DNA of 42,379 nucleotides from Acholeplasmatales bacterium DTU067 (GCA_001512995.1 LFRY01000037.1:2380-44758); one strand, 5' to 3'. Shown: positions 15,936-24,681, numbered from the stretch's first letter. Numbers and translations: made by a program. The notes: generated by a model from the letters alone, not told the origin.

Positions 15936-15966
15936 AAAATAAAAAGCACGTTTTCAGTGCTTTTTT
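15936..15966 (-). terminator. Terminator after pduL
   Basis: A 9-bp stem AAAAAGCAC / GTGCTTTTT with a 7-nt loop, overlapping the pduL stop codon. A/T runs on both sides make it bidirectional in form. Confidence 0.8.
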
Positions 15967-16535
15967 ATGATCGTTCCGTAGGTTTCGGGACCGATGTTTC
16001 CGGCATTGGCCTCATCGGTATCAATGTGCATCGCCGCGGAAAAATCTTTGCGAACGCGCACGACGACATCATCAAAAACAAGCGAGCGCTCGGGAGTGTC
16101 GATTTTGACCATCACGGTTTCCCTGTCTTTAAGGCCGTATTCCTCGGCTTCCTGGAGATTCAGATGAATGTGCCTTTTGGCGACGATCACGCCTTCGCTG
16201 ATTTCGACTTCTCCTTTAGGGCCGACAATCTTGCATCCGGGCGTGCCCACGATGTCACCCGATTCGCGGATGACAGCAGGAATCCCCAGTGCCCGCGCGT
16301 CGGTAGCGGAAATTTCGACCTGGGTTCTTCCCCTGCAGGGTCCCAAAATCGAAACATTGGGTTGGCTCCTTCTTGGACCAACGAGCGTTACTTTTTCCTC
16401 GGCAGCAAACTGGCCGGGCTGGGAGAGCTCTTTTTTTACAGTCAGTTTTGCGTCTTCACCGAAAAGAATCCGCAAATGTTCCTCGCTGACATGAACATGC
16501 CTAGCGGACGTTTCTACAAGAATTTTGTCTTTCAT
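15954..16535 (-). CDS. PduL-type phosphate acyltransferase
   Basis: Interconverts acyl-CoA (acetyl- or propanoyl-CoA) and acyl phosphate. The ATG at 16535 follows AAAGGAAG. The 193-aa product has the two-barrel PduL layout with metal-binding His blocks: ETSARHVHVSEEHL near the N-terminus and GVIVAKRHIHLNLQEA in the second half, plus the GPCRGRTQVEIS segment between them. No microcompartment-targeting N-terminal extension is present and no shell genes are nearby, so this is probably the cytosolic phosphotransacetylase. It lies 14 nt after the 593-aa protein gene on the same strand. Acetyl-CoA from threonine cleavage (tdh-kbl elsewhere in the window) could feed it. Acyl-chain preference cannot be read from sequence. 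Confidence 0.9.
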   Translation of the reverse strand: MKDKILVETSARHVHVSEEHLRILFGEDAKLTVKKELSQPGQFAAEEKVTLVGPRRSQPNVSILGPCRGRTQVEISATDARALGIPAVIRESGDIVGTPGCKIVGPKGEVEISEGVIVAKRHIHLNLQEAEEYGLKDRETVMVKIDTPERSLVFDDVVVRVRKDFSAAMHIDTDEANAGNIGPETYGTIIKKH

Positions 16536-16549
16536 ATGCAACTTCCTTT

Positions 16550-18331
16550 CTAGTTTCCGAATAATAGTTTATATAAGTTTTCCAAATCGCTGGAGTTTGC
16601 GTTTTCCGAAATTTGGTCCAATAATATCTGCTGGTTTTCGTCCGACAAACCATTGACGATTGCGATCAAATTGTCGGTGGTTTCGCTGTCGAGTTCCGCT
16701 TCCGGATCGTTCAATGTTTCCGAAATCTCATTCAGACTGTCCAAGAGTTCCTGAACCAACTCTGCCTGCTCGGAATCGCTTGTGTCAAATTGGCTTTCGT
16801 CAACAAAATCCGTCTTCAGCAATTCCTCCACGTCTTTTCTAGCTTGGCTGATTTGGGAAGCAAGTTCGGGATCCGTATATTGCACATAAACTTCAATGCC
16901 ACCGGATGCTGCCTTGATTTTTTCGATTTCCAACGGTGTTTCGGGACCGCCGACTCCCATGAGTTCCTTGAAGGTTTCAACGTTGATCTTAAATTCCCCG
17001 GATTCGGAATCATAACCAATCGCGGCGATGTTCAGGCTACTCAATAACTCCAGAAGGAATTCCGACTTTGCATTGATTCCGCCGATGCTCATTTCTTCGT
17101 CCAAAGAGATTGTCAGTTCGCTTTCGCCTTCGTTGTTTTCGACGGCACCGCTCACTATAATCAAAACTTCCACCCCGTTGATTTCCACGACAAACTGAAA
17201 ATCGACCGCATCCTGCGAAAATTCAACAAACACCCCCGTCATCCGGAAATTGGGCTCTTCCCCCGGAAGCATGGAAAACTTAAACTCGGAGTAGCCGTTG
17301 GTTTGGCTGTAGATGATGCGGTTGAAATCCTGGTTCGTGAATGTGATTTTCTCGCTTCCCGCGGAGGCCAAGGAACCGATGAGGAAGGTCTGCGTCTTGT
17401 TCGTGACAAAACTATCCGCATCAAAACCCTTCGCGGCCTGGCTCCTTTTCGCGGCAAGCAATTCCGCTTGCTCGGGAGTGGTCTTCAATTCATTCAGGTC
17501 GATTTTAAATCCGAAATGGCTTTCGTCTTCCAAATCAAAGAAGCCCAAATCAAGCAGATCATTTTCGGAGGAACTTAAAATGGCAATCATTTCCCGGAAA
17601 AGCTTCGATTCCGGTTTGTTTTCCTCATTGACGAATTTCATGATGACATCTCCCAAAGCTTCTTTTTCAAAGCGAATGGAATAATCATCCATGGAAAATA
17701 CCAGGGGAAGATTTTGCTTTTCAAAGAATTGGTTGATACTTTCTTCGCTGAAGCCAATCCCCGATAGCAGGGGTTGGGCAATCTTTTTCCCCAAACCGCT
17801 CATGACATTCAGTTTTCCGAGCGCGAGGTTGTCGATCATAAAGACATAGGTTCCGTTTTCTTTTTCAAAATTAAACCCGATGTTCAGGCTGGTCTTCAAA
17901 AAAGGTACACTGGCCGTGAGGTGCACATCAAGCCTATCGGATCCCACTTCCGTGTAAAGATGGCGCAGGTGGACTTTTTTCCCGCTTATGAGCGGAACTT
18001 CTTCAGGAATTTCCTGACTGACGATGTACTTGCATTCATCGCTTCCGCAACCCGCATAATAGGAGGAATTGATGGAGCGGATGAAAGCGAAAGCAAGTTT
18101 ATCCAACTCTTCCTCAGAAAAGGTGAGGTAGAACGCTCCCTCCCGGTTTACGAGAAAGCGGGAAAATAATGAGTCGATTTCTCCTTGAAGCGTGATGTTC
18201 TCAGCATACAATTCGGTCGGAGCCTCATCTTTTGAATCCGAAATCATAAAATAGAGCGTGCCGATGGGGATCACTATTAACAAAACAAGCACAATCAAAA
18301 GTCTGATGATGACCTTCAGGATTGTTTTCAT
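16550..18331 (-). CDS. Unrecognised 593-aa anchored extracellular protein
   Basis: No family recognised. The N-terminus is a single strong transmembrane anchor (TILKVIIRLLIVLVLLIVIP, residues 2-21) without an obvious cleavage site. The rest is predicted outside the cell. It has short strand-rich blocks (KVHLRHLYTEVGSDRLDVHL, SLNIGFNFEKENGTYVFMID), a possible disulfide pair in YAGCGSDECK and a second similar-looking region after residue 300. The last ~130 residues are acidic and helical (DVEELLKTDFVDESQFDTSD, then many E, D, N, Q), possibly a coiled coil. The ATG at 18331 follows AGGAGG, and an extended -10 promoter (TGGTATAAT) lies at 18352-18360. The pduL gene follows by 14 nt. A cell-envelope role is inferred from topology only. 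Confidence 0.75.
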   Translation of the reverse strand: MKTILKVIIRLLIVLVLLIVIPIGTLYFMISDSKDEAPTELYAENITLQGEIDSLFSRFLVNREGAFYLTFSEEELDKLAFAFIRSINSSYYAGCGSDECKYIVSQEIPEEVPLISGKKVHLRHLYTEVGSDRLDVHLTASVPFLKTSLNIGFNFEKENGTYVFMIDNLALGKLNVMSGLGKKIAQPLLSGIGFSEESINQFFEKQNLPLVFSMDDYSIRFEKEALGDVIMKFVNEENKPESKLFREMIAILSSSENDLLDLGFFDLEDESHFGFKIDLNELKTTPEQAELLAAKRSQAAKGFDADSFVTNKTQTFLIGSLASAGSEKITFTNQDFNRIIYSQTNGYSEFKFSMLPGEEPNFRMTGVFVEFSQDAVDFQFVVEINGVEVLIIVSGAVENNEGESELTISLDEEMSIGGINAKSEFLLELLSSLNIAAIGYDSESGEFKINVETFKELMGVGGPETPLEIEKIKAASGGIEVYVQYTDPELASQISQARKDVEELLKTDFVDESQFDTSDSEQAELVQELLDSLNEISETLNDPEAELDSETTDNLIAIVNGLSDENQQILLDQISENANSSDLENLYKLLFGN

Positions 18332-18351
18332 TGGATTTTCCTCCTGAAATT

Positions 18352-18360
18352 ATTATACCA
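18352..18360 (-). promoter_or_regulatory. Extended -10 promoter of the 593-aa protein gene
   Basis: Minus-strand TGGTATAAT; no good -35 is visible 17 nt upstream, so the TGn extension would carry recognition. Confidence 0.5.
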
Positions 18361-18387
18361 CTCCCCGCGGGTTTTTCCTCATTTTTG

Positions 18388-18924
18388 CTATATTTTTTCT
18401 TGATGTTCGCGGTAGAGATTGTATACTTTCTCTGCAAGCGTCAATAAATCAACGCCTTCATTTCTGACGATGAAATCCAAGGGCAGTTGCTCGCTCCGAA
18501 AAATCGCATCGTCCTTTTCCAACCTGATTTTGATCAGTTCCGCGTCGTCGCCACGGCGGATCATCCTTAATCTCCGGACTTCCTTCGGAGCCTCCAAAAA
18601 TACGGAGGTGATTTTGCCTTTGAGTTTCTCCGCATAGCAAAGCAGTCCGTTCGGATCAAGAATCACCAGTTTGTCTCGGGTAATGTCCTTTTTTCTGCTT
18701 CCGTAATAGTTGCCGTTATAAAAGGTGGTCTCAACGAATTCCCCTTTTTCCGATAAATTAAGGAATTCTTCGACGGTGACGAAATGGTAATCCCTGCCGC
18801 CAATTTCGCCCGTCCTCATCTTCCTGGTCGTGTAGGTGACCAACCTTTGCATTCCATATTTGGAAATCAAAATCTTCGCGACTTCGGTTTTGCCGCTGGC
18901 ACTGGGGCCGATCAAAATTAGCAT
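18388..18924 (-). CDS. Guanylate kinase-family protein
   Basis: Phosphorylates GMP to GDP with ATP. The 178-aa product has the P-loop GPSASGKT (residues 6-13) and the GMP-binding block TTRKMRTGEIGGRDYHFV. FVETTFYNGNYYGSRKKDI corresponds to the family's E..xxGNxYGt segment, and the lid Arg residues appear in RRLRMIRRGDDAELI. It is shorter than typical Gmk (about 200 aa), starting almost at the P-loop strand, and the lid is divergent. A second, canonical gmk may therefore exist elsewhere. The ATG at 18924 follows AAGGAG. It sits 28 nt after a zinc-ribbon membrane protein gene, likely in the same transcript. Confidence 0.85.
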   Translation of the reverse strand: MLILIGPSASGKTEVAKILISKYGMQRLVTYTTRKMRTGEIGGRDYHFVTVEEFLNLSEKGEFVETTFYNGNYYGSRKKDITRDKLVILDPNGLLCYAEKLKGKITSVFLEAPKEVRRLRMIRRGDDAELIKIRLEKDDAIFRSEQLPLDFIVRNEGVDLLTLAEKVYNLYREHQEKI

Positions 18925-18952
18925 TTCGGAGCTCCTTATATAAAAACTGCGG

Positions 18953-19456
18953 TTAAAGCGTCTTTCCGCACTTTTTGCAATACCTGCTCCCGGCCTGGTT
19001 TTCCGTTCCGCAGTCGCAGGTCACTCTCAATTTTCTTCCGCAATAATCGCAATATATCGCATCGGGATCATTTTCATCTCCGCAGTAAGGACAATTGACA
19101 ATCGTTTGCCCTTTGATTTTATGAAACAGATCGGAAATCTCATCCTTGGTTCCGTCAATCAGATAATTGGCCGTATCTTTCTTAACAGGGGCGATTTCGC
19201 TCGCCGTATAGCGCGCAACCTTGCCCATATAGGCATAACTCAGGCAAGAAATGCCGACAAAAACCAGAGCAAAACCGAGGAAAATCCGAAAAACAAAGCC
19301 GAATCCGCCCTGGTGGTGCGGAAAAGCTTCAAATCTTCGAAAGGCATCAAAAATCCCCGATCCTGCCAAAATGACACCAAGGGGCAGGGCGATGAAGCCG
19401 ATTGTTTTTAAGACCCGTTTTGCTTTTTCATTTTCCTGAATATATTTTTTGCCCAT
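18953..19456 (-). CDS. Two-helix membrane protein with C-terminal zinc ribbons
   Basis: A 167-aa protein of unknown function. Two hydrophobic segments (IGFIALPLGVILAGSGIFDA; GFVFRIFLGFALVFVGIS) are followed by a cytoplasmic part of about 85 residues. This contains three tandem CxxC or CxC blocks: CPYCGDEND, CDYCGRKLRV and CDCGTENQAGSRYCKKCG, that is, two zinc-ribbon units. GAGGAGG precedes the ATG at 19456. Domain order is opposite to the small zinc-ribbon protein at 11433-11780. It is probably first in a transcript with the guanylate kinase gene. Similar anchored ribbons occur widely in Firmicutes without a defined role. Confidence 0.85.
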   Translation of the reverse strand: MGKKYIQENEKAKRVLKTIGFIALPLGVILAGSGIFDAFRRFEAFPHHQGGFGFVFRIFLGFALVFVGISCLSYAYMGKVARYTASEIAPVKKDTANYLIDGTKDEISDLFHKIKGQTIVNCPYCGDENDPDAIYCDYCGRKLRVTCDCGTENQAGSRYCKKCGKTL

Positions 19457-19474
19457 AAATGACCTCCTCTATTC

Positions 19475-19502
19475 ATTATAGCAAAATCTCCGATTAAAGC
19501 AA
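19475..19502 (-). promoter_or_regulatory. Promoter of zinc-ribbon/gmk transcript
   Basis: Minus-strand TTGCTT (19497-19502), 16-nt spacer, TATAAT (19475-19480). The rest of the divergent intergenic region up to the purB promoter (19503-19717) is AT-rich and shows no gene or clear riboswitch. Confidence 0.6.
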
Positions 19503-19717
19503 TTAATTTCTGTTTTGAAAATGATTTAATTCCCCCTCCAAACCAATTCCGCGTCAAGAAAACATATTATATACTCATTTTTCTTTGGATTCATAATGAT
19601 CAGCGAACAGTCACATTTCAGATGATTTCAGAAAAATCTCTTTTTCAATTATTCAGGCCTGCTTGTTTCGAAATTTTTAACGGAAATCATCTCCTCCTTT
19701 ATTAATTGACTAAATTC

Positions 19718-19726
19718 TGTTATAAT
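19718..19726 (+). promoter_or_regulatory. Extended -10 promoter of purB-purA
   Basis: TGTTATAAT on the plus strand (TGnTATAAT), 18 nt before the purB start. The -35 region is weak (TTTATT at 17 nt). Confidence 0.6.
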
Positions 19727-19744
19727 AAACAACGTGGTGATATA

Positions 19745-21040
19745 ATGATCGAACGCTATTCTACAAAAGAAATGAAAGCAATCTGGAACGACGAAAACAA
19801 ATACAAAACCTGGCTCCGGATCGAACTGGCGGTCCTCAAGGTCTGCGCCGAGAGGGGCCTGCTTCCGAAAGAGGATTACCTGGCCGTCAGGGAAAAGGCA
19901 AGAGTCGATTCCGAGAGAATCAGGGAGTTGGAAACCGTGACGCGGCATGACGTCATCGCCTTCACGAGGCAAATCAGCGAAACACTGGGTCCCGAAAAGA
20001 AATGGGTCCATTACGGGCTCACCTCGACCGACGTCGTCGACAGCGCCAATGCCTGCCTGCTCAAAGAAGCAAACGAAATCATCGAAAAGTCTTTGGTGGA
20101 ATTCATTGCCTGCCTGAAAGAAAAAGCCCTTGCATACAAACGCACCCCCTGCATCGGCAGAACGCACGGAATGCATGCGGAGGTGACGGCTTTCGGGCTG
20201 AAGTTGGCCTGCTTCTACGATGAGGGTAAAAGATGCCTGGAGAATTTCCGCAGGGCAAGGGAGATTATCGAGGTCGGAAAATTGAGCGGTGCCGTCGGAA
20301 ACTTTGCGAATCTGGATCCGGAAATTGAGGAGGAGGCCTGCAGGGAATTGGGCATCAGAAACGCTCCCATCTCCACCCAGGTCCTTTCGCGCGATCGGCA
20401 TGTCCATTATTTCCATGCCCTGGCTTTGATTGCTTCCCTGATCGAAAAAATCGCGACGGAAGTGCGGAGCCTTTCCCGGACGGAAATCGGGGAGGTCGAA
20501 GAGCATTTCGCCCCAACCCAAAAAGGCTCTTCCGCCATGCCCCACAAAAAAAACCCGATTGCGAGCGAAAACATGTGCGGGGTGAGCCGCATCGTCCGCG
20601 CCCTCGCTTCCGCAGCCTACGAAAACAACATTCTTTGGCACGAACGCGACATTTCCCACTCTTCCGCAGAAAGAATCATGTTCCAGGAGGCGACGACGCT
20701 CGTGCATTACATGCTTAAGCGCTACGCCGGCGTTCTGAAAAATTTAAAGGTGAACGAAAAACGCATGTTGGAAAACATCAATCTCACCGGAAAACTGATA
20801 TTTTCCGGAAGGGTCGTGAGCGCTCTGATCGGAAAGGGACTTTCCCGCGAAGACAGTTATGACATGGTTCAAAGGATCGCCTTCAAAGCCGCTTCCGAAA
20901 ACCTTGATTTCGAAGAACTTCTGAAAGCTAGCGAAGCGGCGCAGCATCTTACGGAAGAAGAGATCGCATCCTGTTTTTCCCTTGAACATTATTTAAGAAA
21001 TGTTGATAAAATATATGACAGATTGGATTTAGGAGATTAG
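19745..21040 (+). CDS. purB: Adenylosuccinate lyase
   Basis: Releases fumarate from SAICAR and from adenylosuccinate in purine synthesis. The ATG at 19745 (MIERYSTKEM) is chosen at the family's usual start; the open frame continues upstream through the promoter. The ribosome site GTGGTGATATA is modest. The 431-aa length is typical of the short PurB class. Landmarks: VTRHDVIAFTRQISE, HYGLTSTDVVDSANA, GRTHGMHAEVTAFGLKL, and the fumarase/aspartase signature GSSAMPHKKNPIASEN near residue 262. purA begins one base after the stop, so the two enzymes of IMP-to-AMP conversion are co-transcribed. This is the only long plus-strand operon in the window. Confidence 0.97.
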   Translation: MIERYSTKEMKAIWNDENKYKTWLRIELAVLKVCAERGLLPKEDYLAVREKARVDSERIRELETVTRHDVIAFTRQISETLGPEKKWVHYGLTSTDVVDSANACLLKEANEIIEKSLVEFIACLKEKALAYKRTPCIGRTHGMHAEVTAFGLKLACFYDEGKRCLENFRRAREIIEVGKLSGAVGNFANLDPEIEEEACRELGIRNAPISTQVLSRDRHVHYFHALALIASLIEKIATEVRSLSRTEIGEVEEHFAPTQKGSSAMPHKKNPIASENMCGVSRIVRALASAAYENNILWHERDISHSSAERIMFQEATTLVHYMLKRYAGVLKNLKVNEKRMLENINLTGKLIFSGRVVSALIGKGLSREDSYDMVQRIAFKAASENLDFEELLKASEAAQHLTEEEIASCFSLEHYLRNVDKIYDRLDLGD

Positions 21041-21041
21041 C

Positions 21042-22313
21042 ATGAACAAAACCCTCATCGTCCTCGGAACCCAATGGGGTGACGAAGGCAAAGGAAAAAT
21101 AACGCATTTCTTAAGCGACCGGGCGGATTATGTCGTTCGCTTCCAGGGCGGAGACAACGCCGGTCATACCATCCGTTTCCAAAACAAAACCCACAAACTC
21201 CACTTGCTTCCTTCGGGCGTCTTCAACCCGGAAACAAAAAACATTCTCGGGAACGGCATGGTCATCAATCCCAAAAAGTTTCTGGAGGAAATTGATTCTC
21301 TCAAAGAAGAGTACCATAACAACGTATTCATCAGCGACCGCGCCCACGTGCTCTTTGATTACCACCGCCTTCTTGACGGCCTGAACGAAGAAAAGTTGGG
21401 CGCAGGAAAGATCGGCACCACCAAAAGGGGAATCGGCCCCGCCTATGCGGACAAGGCCGCACGCACCGGGATTAGGTTTGCGGATTTCATTGCTCCCCAT
21501 TTCCCGAAACTCTTTTCAAAAACACTTTCGGAAGTCAGCCAAAGGCTCGCCAGCCACGGTTTGGAAATTGATGGCGCTGCACTCATGGAGGAATATTTGG
21601 GGGTCGCGGAAAGGATCAAACCCTTCGTCATTGATTCGGTGGGCGAACTCAACGAAGCGCTTGCCTCCGGAAAGAAAATTCTCTTCGAAGGCGCGCAGGG
21701 AACGCTCCTCGATATTGATTTCGGAACCTACCCCTATGTCACTTCTTCAAACTGCTCCGCGGGCGGTGCGGCAACCGGAAGCGGCATCGCTCCCAATAAA
21801 ATCAGCGAGGTGCTGGGGGTCGTTAAGGCGTACGGCACGCGCGTGGGAGAGGGTGCCTTCGTCACGGAAATCAAGGATGGGATTGCGGAATGCATCCGGG
21901 AAAAAGGCAATGAATACGGGACTTCCACCGGCAGACCGCGAAGAATCGGTTGGTTTGACGGCGTCGCCGTAAGCTACAGCCGCATGGTGAGCGGCCTCAC
22001 GGGCCTCGCGGTCACGCTCCTGGATGTCCTGAGCGGGCTGGAAACGGTGAAAATCTGCACGGCCTATGAACTCCGGGGCAAAATCATCCACACCATCCCT
22101 GCCTCGATCAGGGATTTTGAGGACTGCAAACCCCTTTATGAGGAACTCCCTGGCTGGATGGAAGACATCTCCCAGGCAAAAAGTTTTTCCGACTTGCCCG
22201 CAAATGCACAAAACTACATCGAAAGGATTGAAAAAATAACCGGCGTTCCCGTCGTCATGATTTCCGTCGGACCCGATCAAACACAAACCATCATGAGAAA
22301 AAATATCTTTTAG
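21042..22313 (+). CDS. purA: Adenylosuccinate synthetase
   Basis: Joins IMP and aspartate using GTP to form adenylosuccinate, the step before PurB. The 423-aa product is of family length. The N-terminal GTP-binding loop is GTQWGDEGKGKI, followed by RFQGGDNAGHTI with the catalytic His. Further signatures are GTTKRGIGPAYADKAART, the FEGAQGTLLDIDFGTYPYVT block and YGTSTGRPRRIGWFD (the aspartate/IMP loop). TAGGAG precedes the ATG, and purB ends one base upstream. A strong hairpin terminator overlaps the stop. Confidence 0.98.
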   Translation: MNKTLIVLGTQWGDEGKGKITHFLSDRADYVVRFQGGDNAGHTIRFQNKTHKLHLLPSGVFNPETKNILGNGMVINPKKFLEEIDSLKEEYHNNVFISDRAHVLFDYHRLLDGLNEEKLGAGKIGTTKRGIGPAYADKAARTGIRFADFIAPHFPKLFSKTLSEVSQRLASHGLEIDGAALMEEYLGVAERIKPFVIDSVGELNEALASGKKILFEGAQGTLLDIDFGTYPYVTSSNCSAGGAATGSGIAPNKISEVLGVVKAYGTRVGEGAFVTEIKDGIAECIREKGNEYGTSTGRPRRIGWFDGVAVSYSRMVSGLTGLAVTLLDVLSGLETVKICTAYELRGKIIHTIPASIRDFEDCKPLYEELPGWMEDISQAKSFSDLPANAQNYIERIEKITGVPVVMISVGPDQTQTIMRKNIF

Positions 22314-22332
22314 CGGCAAAGCCGCTTTTTTA
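22312..22332 (+). terminator. Terminator of purB-purA
   Basis: AGCGGC-AAA-GCCGCT stem followed by TTTTT, beginning within the purA stop codon. Confidence 0.9.
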
Positions 22333-22357
22333 TAAGAAAAGAGGCTTCATGCCTCTT
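22331..22357 (-). terminator. Terminator of nicotinate phosphoribosyltransferase gene
   Basis: Minus-strand AAGAGGC / GCCTCTT stem with a 5-nt loop followed by TTTTC, overlapping the stop codon. It faces the purA terminator convergently. Confidence 0.8.
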
Positions 22358-23801
22358 ATTCCGTTTTTATATGCTCCTCCAACAGATCATGTTTCAAATC
22401 CCAAAGTTTCTGGGAGAGGTCGACATAGTATTTATGCGGGTTTTCGAACCTCTTCACCTCGTCCCAGAGCGTTTCCAATTCTTCCCGGCAATACTCCCTG
22501 ATCTCTTCGATACCGGGAAGCCTGTAAACCAGTTTTCCGTCTTTGAAGATTGGAACCTGCAATTCCCTTGTCCTGAAATTTGTGATTGTCTTACGTTTCC
22601 ATGTCGCGTGCGGATCGAAGAGCTCGTAGGGTTTGTTTTCGTCGATCACTTCCTCGGGAAGCGCAAGCAAATCCGCTTCCGCCTTGCCGTTTTCTTTATT
22701 ATAAAAACGGTAGAGTTTTTTGAAGCCCGGGGTTGTGATCTTCGCAACGTTTTCGCTGATCTTTATCCTCGGAACAATCTTTCCGTCCTCTTCGACGGCG
22801 ATGAGCTTATACACCCCGTCGAACACGGGACTGCTCTTGGACGTAATCAATCTTTCGCCCACGCCGAAAGCATCTATTTCCGCGCCCTGGAGGATCAGAC
22901 CGCGGATCAGGTTCTCGTCAAGGGAATTGGAAGCAAAAATCAGGCAATCATGATAACCTGCTTCATCCAGCATCTCCCGCGCTTTTTTGGACTGGTAGGC
23001 GATGTCTCCGGAATCAAGGCGGATTCCGAGGGGTCTTTTCCCCAGGGGCTTCAAGACCTCATCAAAGGCCTTGATGGCGTTCGGAACCCCGCTCTTAATG
23101 ACATTATAGGTATCCACAAGCAACAGAGCGCTGTCGGGATAGCATTCGCAATATTTTCTGAAAGCTTCGTATTCGGAAGGGAACATCTGCACCCAGGAAT
23201 GGGCCATCGTTCCCACTGCCGGGGCTTTGTATAGGCGGTCAGTGAGCGTGTTCGAAGTTCCGTCAACCCCGGCGATGTAAGCCGCCCGAGCCCCGAGGGT
23301 CGCCGCTTCGGCGCCGTGGGCGCGCCTCGCCCCGAATTCGGAAACGGTCCTTCCCTGCGCCGCGCGCACCACCCTATTCGCTTTCGTCGCAATCAGGCTT
23401 TGGTGATTCATGGTCGCGAGCAGAAAGGTTTCGATGAACTGGGCTTCGATCGCCCTGGCGCGCACGGTCAAAATCGGCTCGTTCGGAAAAATGACCGTCC
23501 CTTCCGGAACCGCCCAGATGTCGCCGGTAAAACGGAAATCCCTCAATAAATCCAAAAACTCCGGCGCGAAGATCTTCTTGCTTTCCAGATACCGGATGTC
23601 TTCTTCCGTAAAATGCAAGTTTTGAATGTATTCCACAATCTGCTCCAAACCGCAGGAAATCGCAAACCCGCCGTTGTCGGGAACGGTTCTGAAGAAATAA
23701 TCATAGTAACAGATCTTATCCTTCAGCCCCTGAACCAAATAGCCATTGCACATGGTCAGTTCATAGAAATCGCACATCAGCGTGTAATTCGTTTTCTTCA
23801 T
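22356..23801 (-). CDS. pncB: Nicotinate phosphoribosyltransferase
   Basis: Converts nicotinate and PRPP to nicotinate mononucleotide in NAD salvage. The ATG at 23801 (MKKTNYTLMCDFYELTM) follows GGGTGAT; an ATG four codons earlier shares a base with the upstream stop and is an alternative. The 481-aa length suits the family. Landmarks: YELTMCNGYL at the N-terminus, VSEFGARRAHGAEAATLGAR, GVDGTSNT, GTMAHSWVQMFPSEYEAF with a conserved His, and the phosphate-binding GIRLDSGDI. The C-terminal part contains the usual cysteine-poor extension. It follows the PIG-L deacetylase in the same operon. Confidence 0.95.
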   Translation of the reverse strand: MKKTNYTLMCDFYELTMCNGYLVQGLKDKICYYDYFFRTVPDNGGFAISCGLEQIVEYIQNLHFTEEDIRYLESKKIFAPEFLDLLRDFRFTGDIWAVPEGTVIFPNEPILTVRARAIEAQFIETFLLATMNHQSLIATKANRVVRAAQGRTVSEFGARRAHGAEAATLGARAAYIAGVDGTSNTLTDRLYKAPAVGTMAHSWVQMFPSEYEAFRKYCECYPDSALLLVDTYNVIKSGVPNAIKAFDEVLKPLGKRPLGIRLDSGDIAYQSKKAREMLDEAGYHDCLIFASNSLDENLIRGLILQGAEIDAFGVGERLITSKSSPVFDGVYKLIAVEEDGKIVPRIKISENVAKITTPGFKKLYRFYNKENGKAEADLLALPEEVIDENKPYELFDPHATWKRKTITNFRTRELQVPIFKDGKLVYRLPGIEEIREYCREELETLWDEVKRFENPHKYYVDLSQKLWDLKHDLLEEHIKTE

Positions 23802-23812
23802 TGCATCACCCA

Positions 23813-24586
23813 TTATATTTTTTCCGGAAAGCAATGCTGGTGCAGGGGACCGAGCCCGTAAAAGGCTTCCCCGTGTTTTGCCCGCGCTTTCCATCCGTAA
23901 CTCTTCGATTTGAAATTAAGGTAGCGGAAAATGCCCTCAAAGCTTTCGTCGATTTGGCTTGCGTGCATTTTGATCGCGGCAATTTTCGCTTCCTGCTCCG
24001 CTTTCGTAAGCGGAATGTATATGTTCGGCCGCGCCGTATAGTAATAAAGAAGATTGATTCCCTGGGGTAGTTTGTCTCCTTCCTCAAGTTCTATGCCCCT
24101 TCTTTTCACGGCCAGGGGAAACTGAGCAAGGGGGATGGCCCGGCGCGCGGCCTCGGCTGTTTTCAAATGGTCGGGATGCGTTTCCGTGGGCAGCAGGGGA
24201 TCCGGGCAAAAGACGGCATCGGGTTTGATCCGCACAATCCTTTTTACAATCTCCGTCGTGAGCGCTTCGACGGAATAATCACCGCCATCCGGAAAAGCAA
24301 GCACTTCGGTTGCCTTCACTCCGAGAAAAGCTCCCGCCGCGAGCGCTTCCTTTTTTCTGATCGCGGCAAGTTTTTCGGAGGTCATTCCCGGATCAAGACT
24401 GCCCGCGCCGCCGTCGGAGGCTATCAAAAAATACACCTCCGCTCCCAGAAGAACGAGTTTCCTGGCGGTGCCTCCGGCTCCGATCTCAATGTCGTCGGGA
24501 TGCGGTCCGATGAACAAAACTCTCTTAAATTTCTTATAATCAGGCAGGGGCGCCGCTTTCAGCAGCAGCCTGAGCATCAAACCCAT
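23813..24586 (-). CDS. PIG-L family (LmbE-like) N-deacetylase
   Basis: Zinc-dependent deacetylase family acting on N-acetyl sugars or related conjugates (BshB, MshB, LmbE). The 257-aa product has the diagnostic zinc-binding GPHPDDIEIGAGGT near residue 28, the substrate-side SDGGAGSLDPG, and the second His site THPDHLKTAEAA. The ATG at 24586 follows AAGGAG. A promoter (TTGACG, 17-nt spacer, TAAAAT) lies just upstream. It shares one base with a possible pncB start (TAATG). A bacillithiol role (BshB) is possible but neither bshA nor bshC is in the window, so the substrate is left open. Confidence 0.88.
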   Translation of the reverse strand: MGLMLRLLLKAAPLPDYKKFKRVLFIGPHPDDIEIGAGGTARKLVLLGAEVYFLIASDGGAGSLDPGMTSEKLAAIRKKEALAAGAFLGVKATEVLAFPDGGDYSVEALTTEIVKRIVRIKPDAVFCPDPLLPTETHPDHLKTAEAARRAIPLAQFPLAVKRRGIELEEGDKLPQGINLLYYYTARPNIYIPLTKAEQEAKIAAIKMHASQIDESFEGIFRYLNFKSKSYGWKARAKHGEAFYGLGPLHQHCFPEKI

Positions 24587-24613
24587 ATTTGGCTCCTTTC
24601 CTGTTCTGATTCC

Positions 24614-24642
24614 ATTTTACTACTGCCCGGGCTTTTCGTCAA
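24614..24642 (-). promoter_or_regulatory. Promoter of PIG-L/pncB operon
   Basis: Minus-strand TTGACG (24637-24642), 17-nt spacer, TAAAAT (24614-24619). Confidence 0.7.
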
Positions 24643-24652
24643 CCGATTTTCA

Positions 24653-24681
24653 TATAAAAACGGACCGTTCGCGGTCCGTTC
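24653..24681 (-). terminator. Terminator of htpG
   Basis: Minus-strand AACGGACCG-CGAA-CGGTCCGTT stem followed by TTT, starting at the htpG stop codon. Confidence 0.85.

Noticed and set aside
15954-16535. Bacterial microcompartment locus based on PduL
   Set aside because: No shell proteins, aldehyde dehydrogenase or diol dehydratase are nearby, and the protein lacks an encapsulation extension.
19649-20707. A 352-codon minus-strand open frame
   Set aside because: It is antisense to purB, which carries the lyase signature; no family features are seen in the antisense product.
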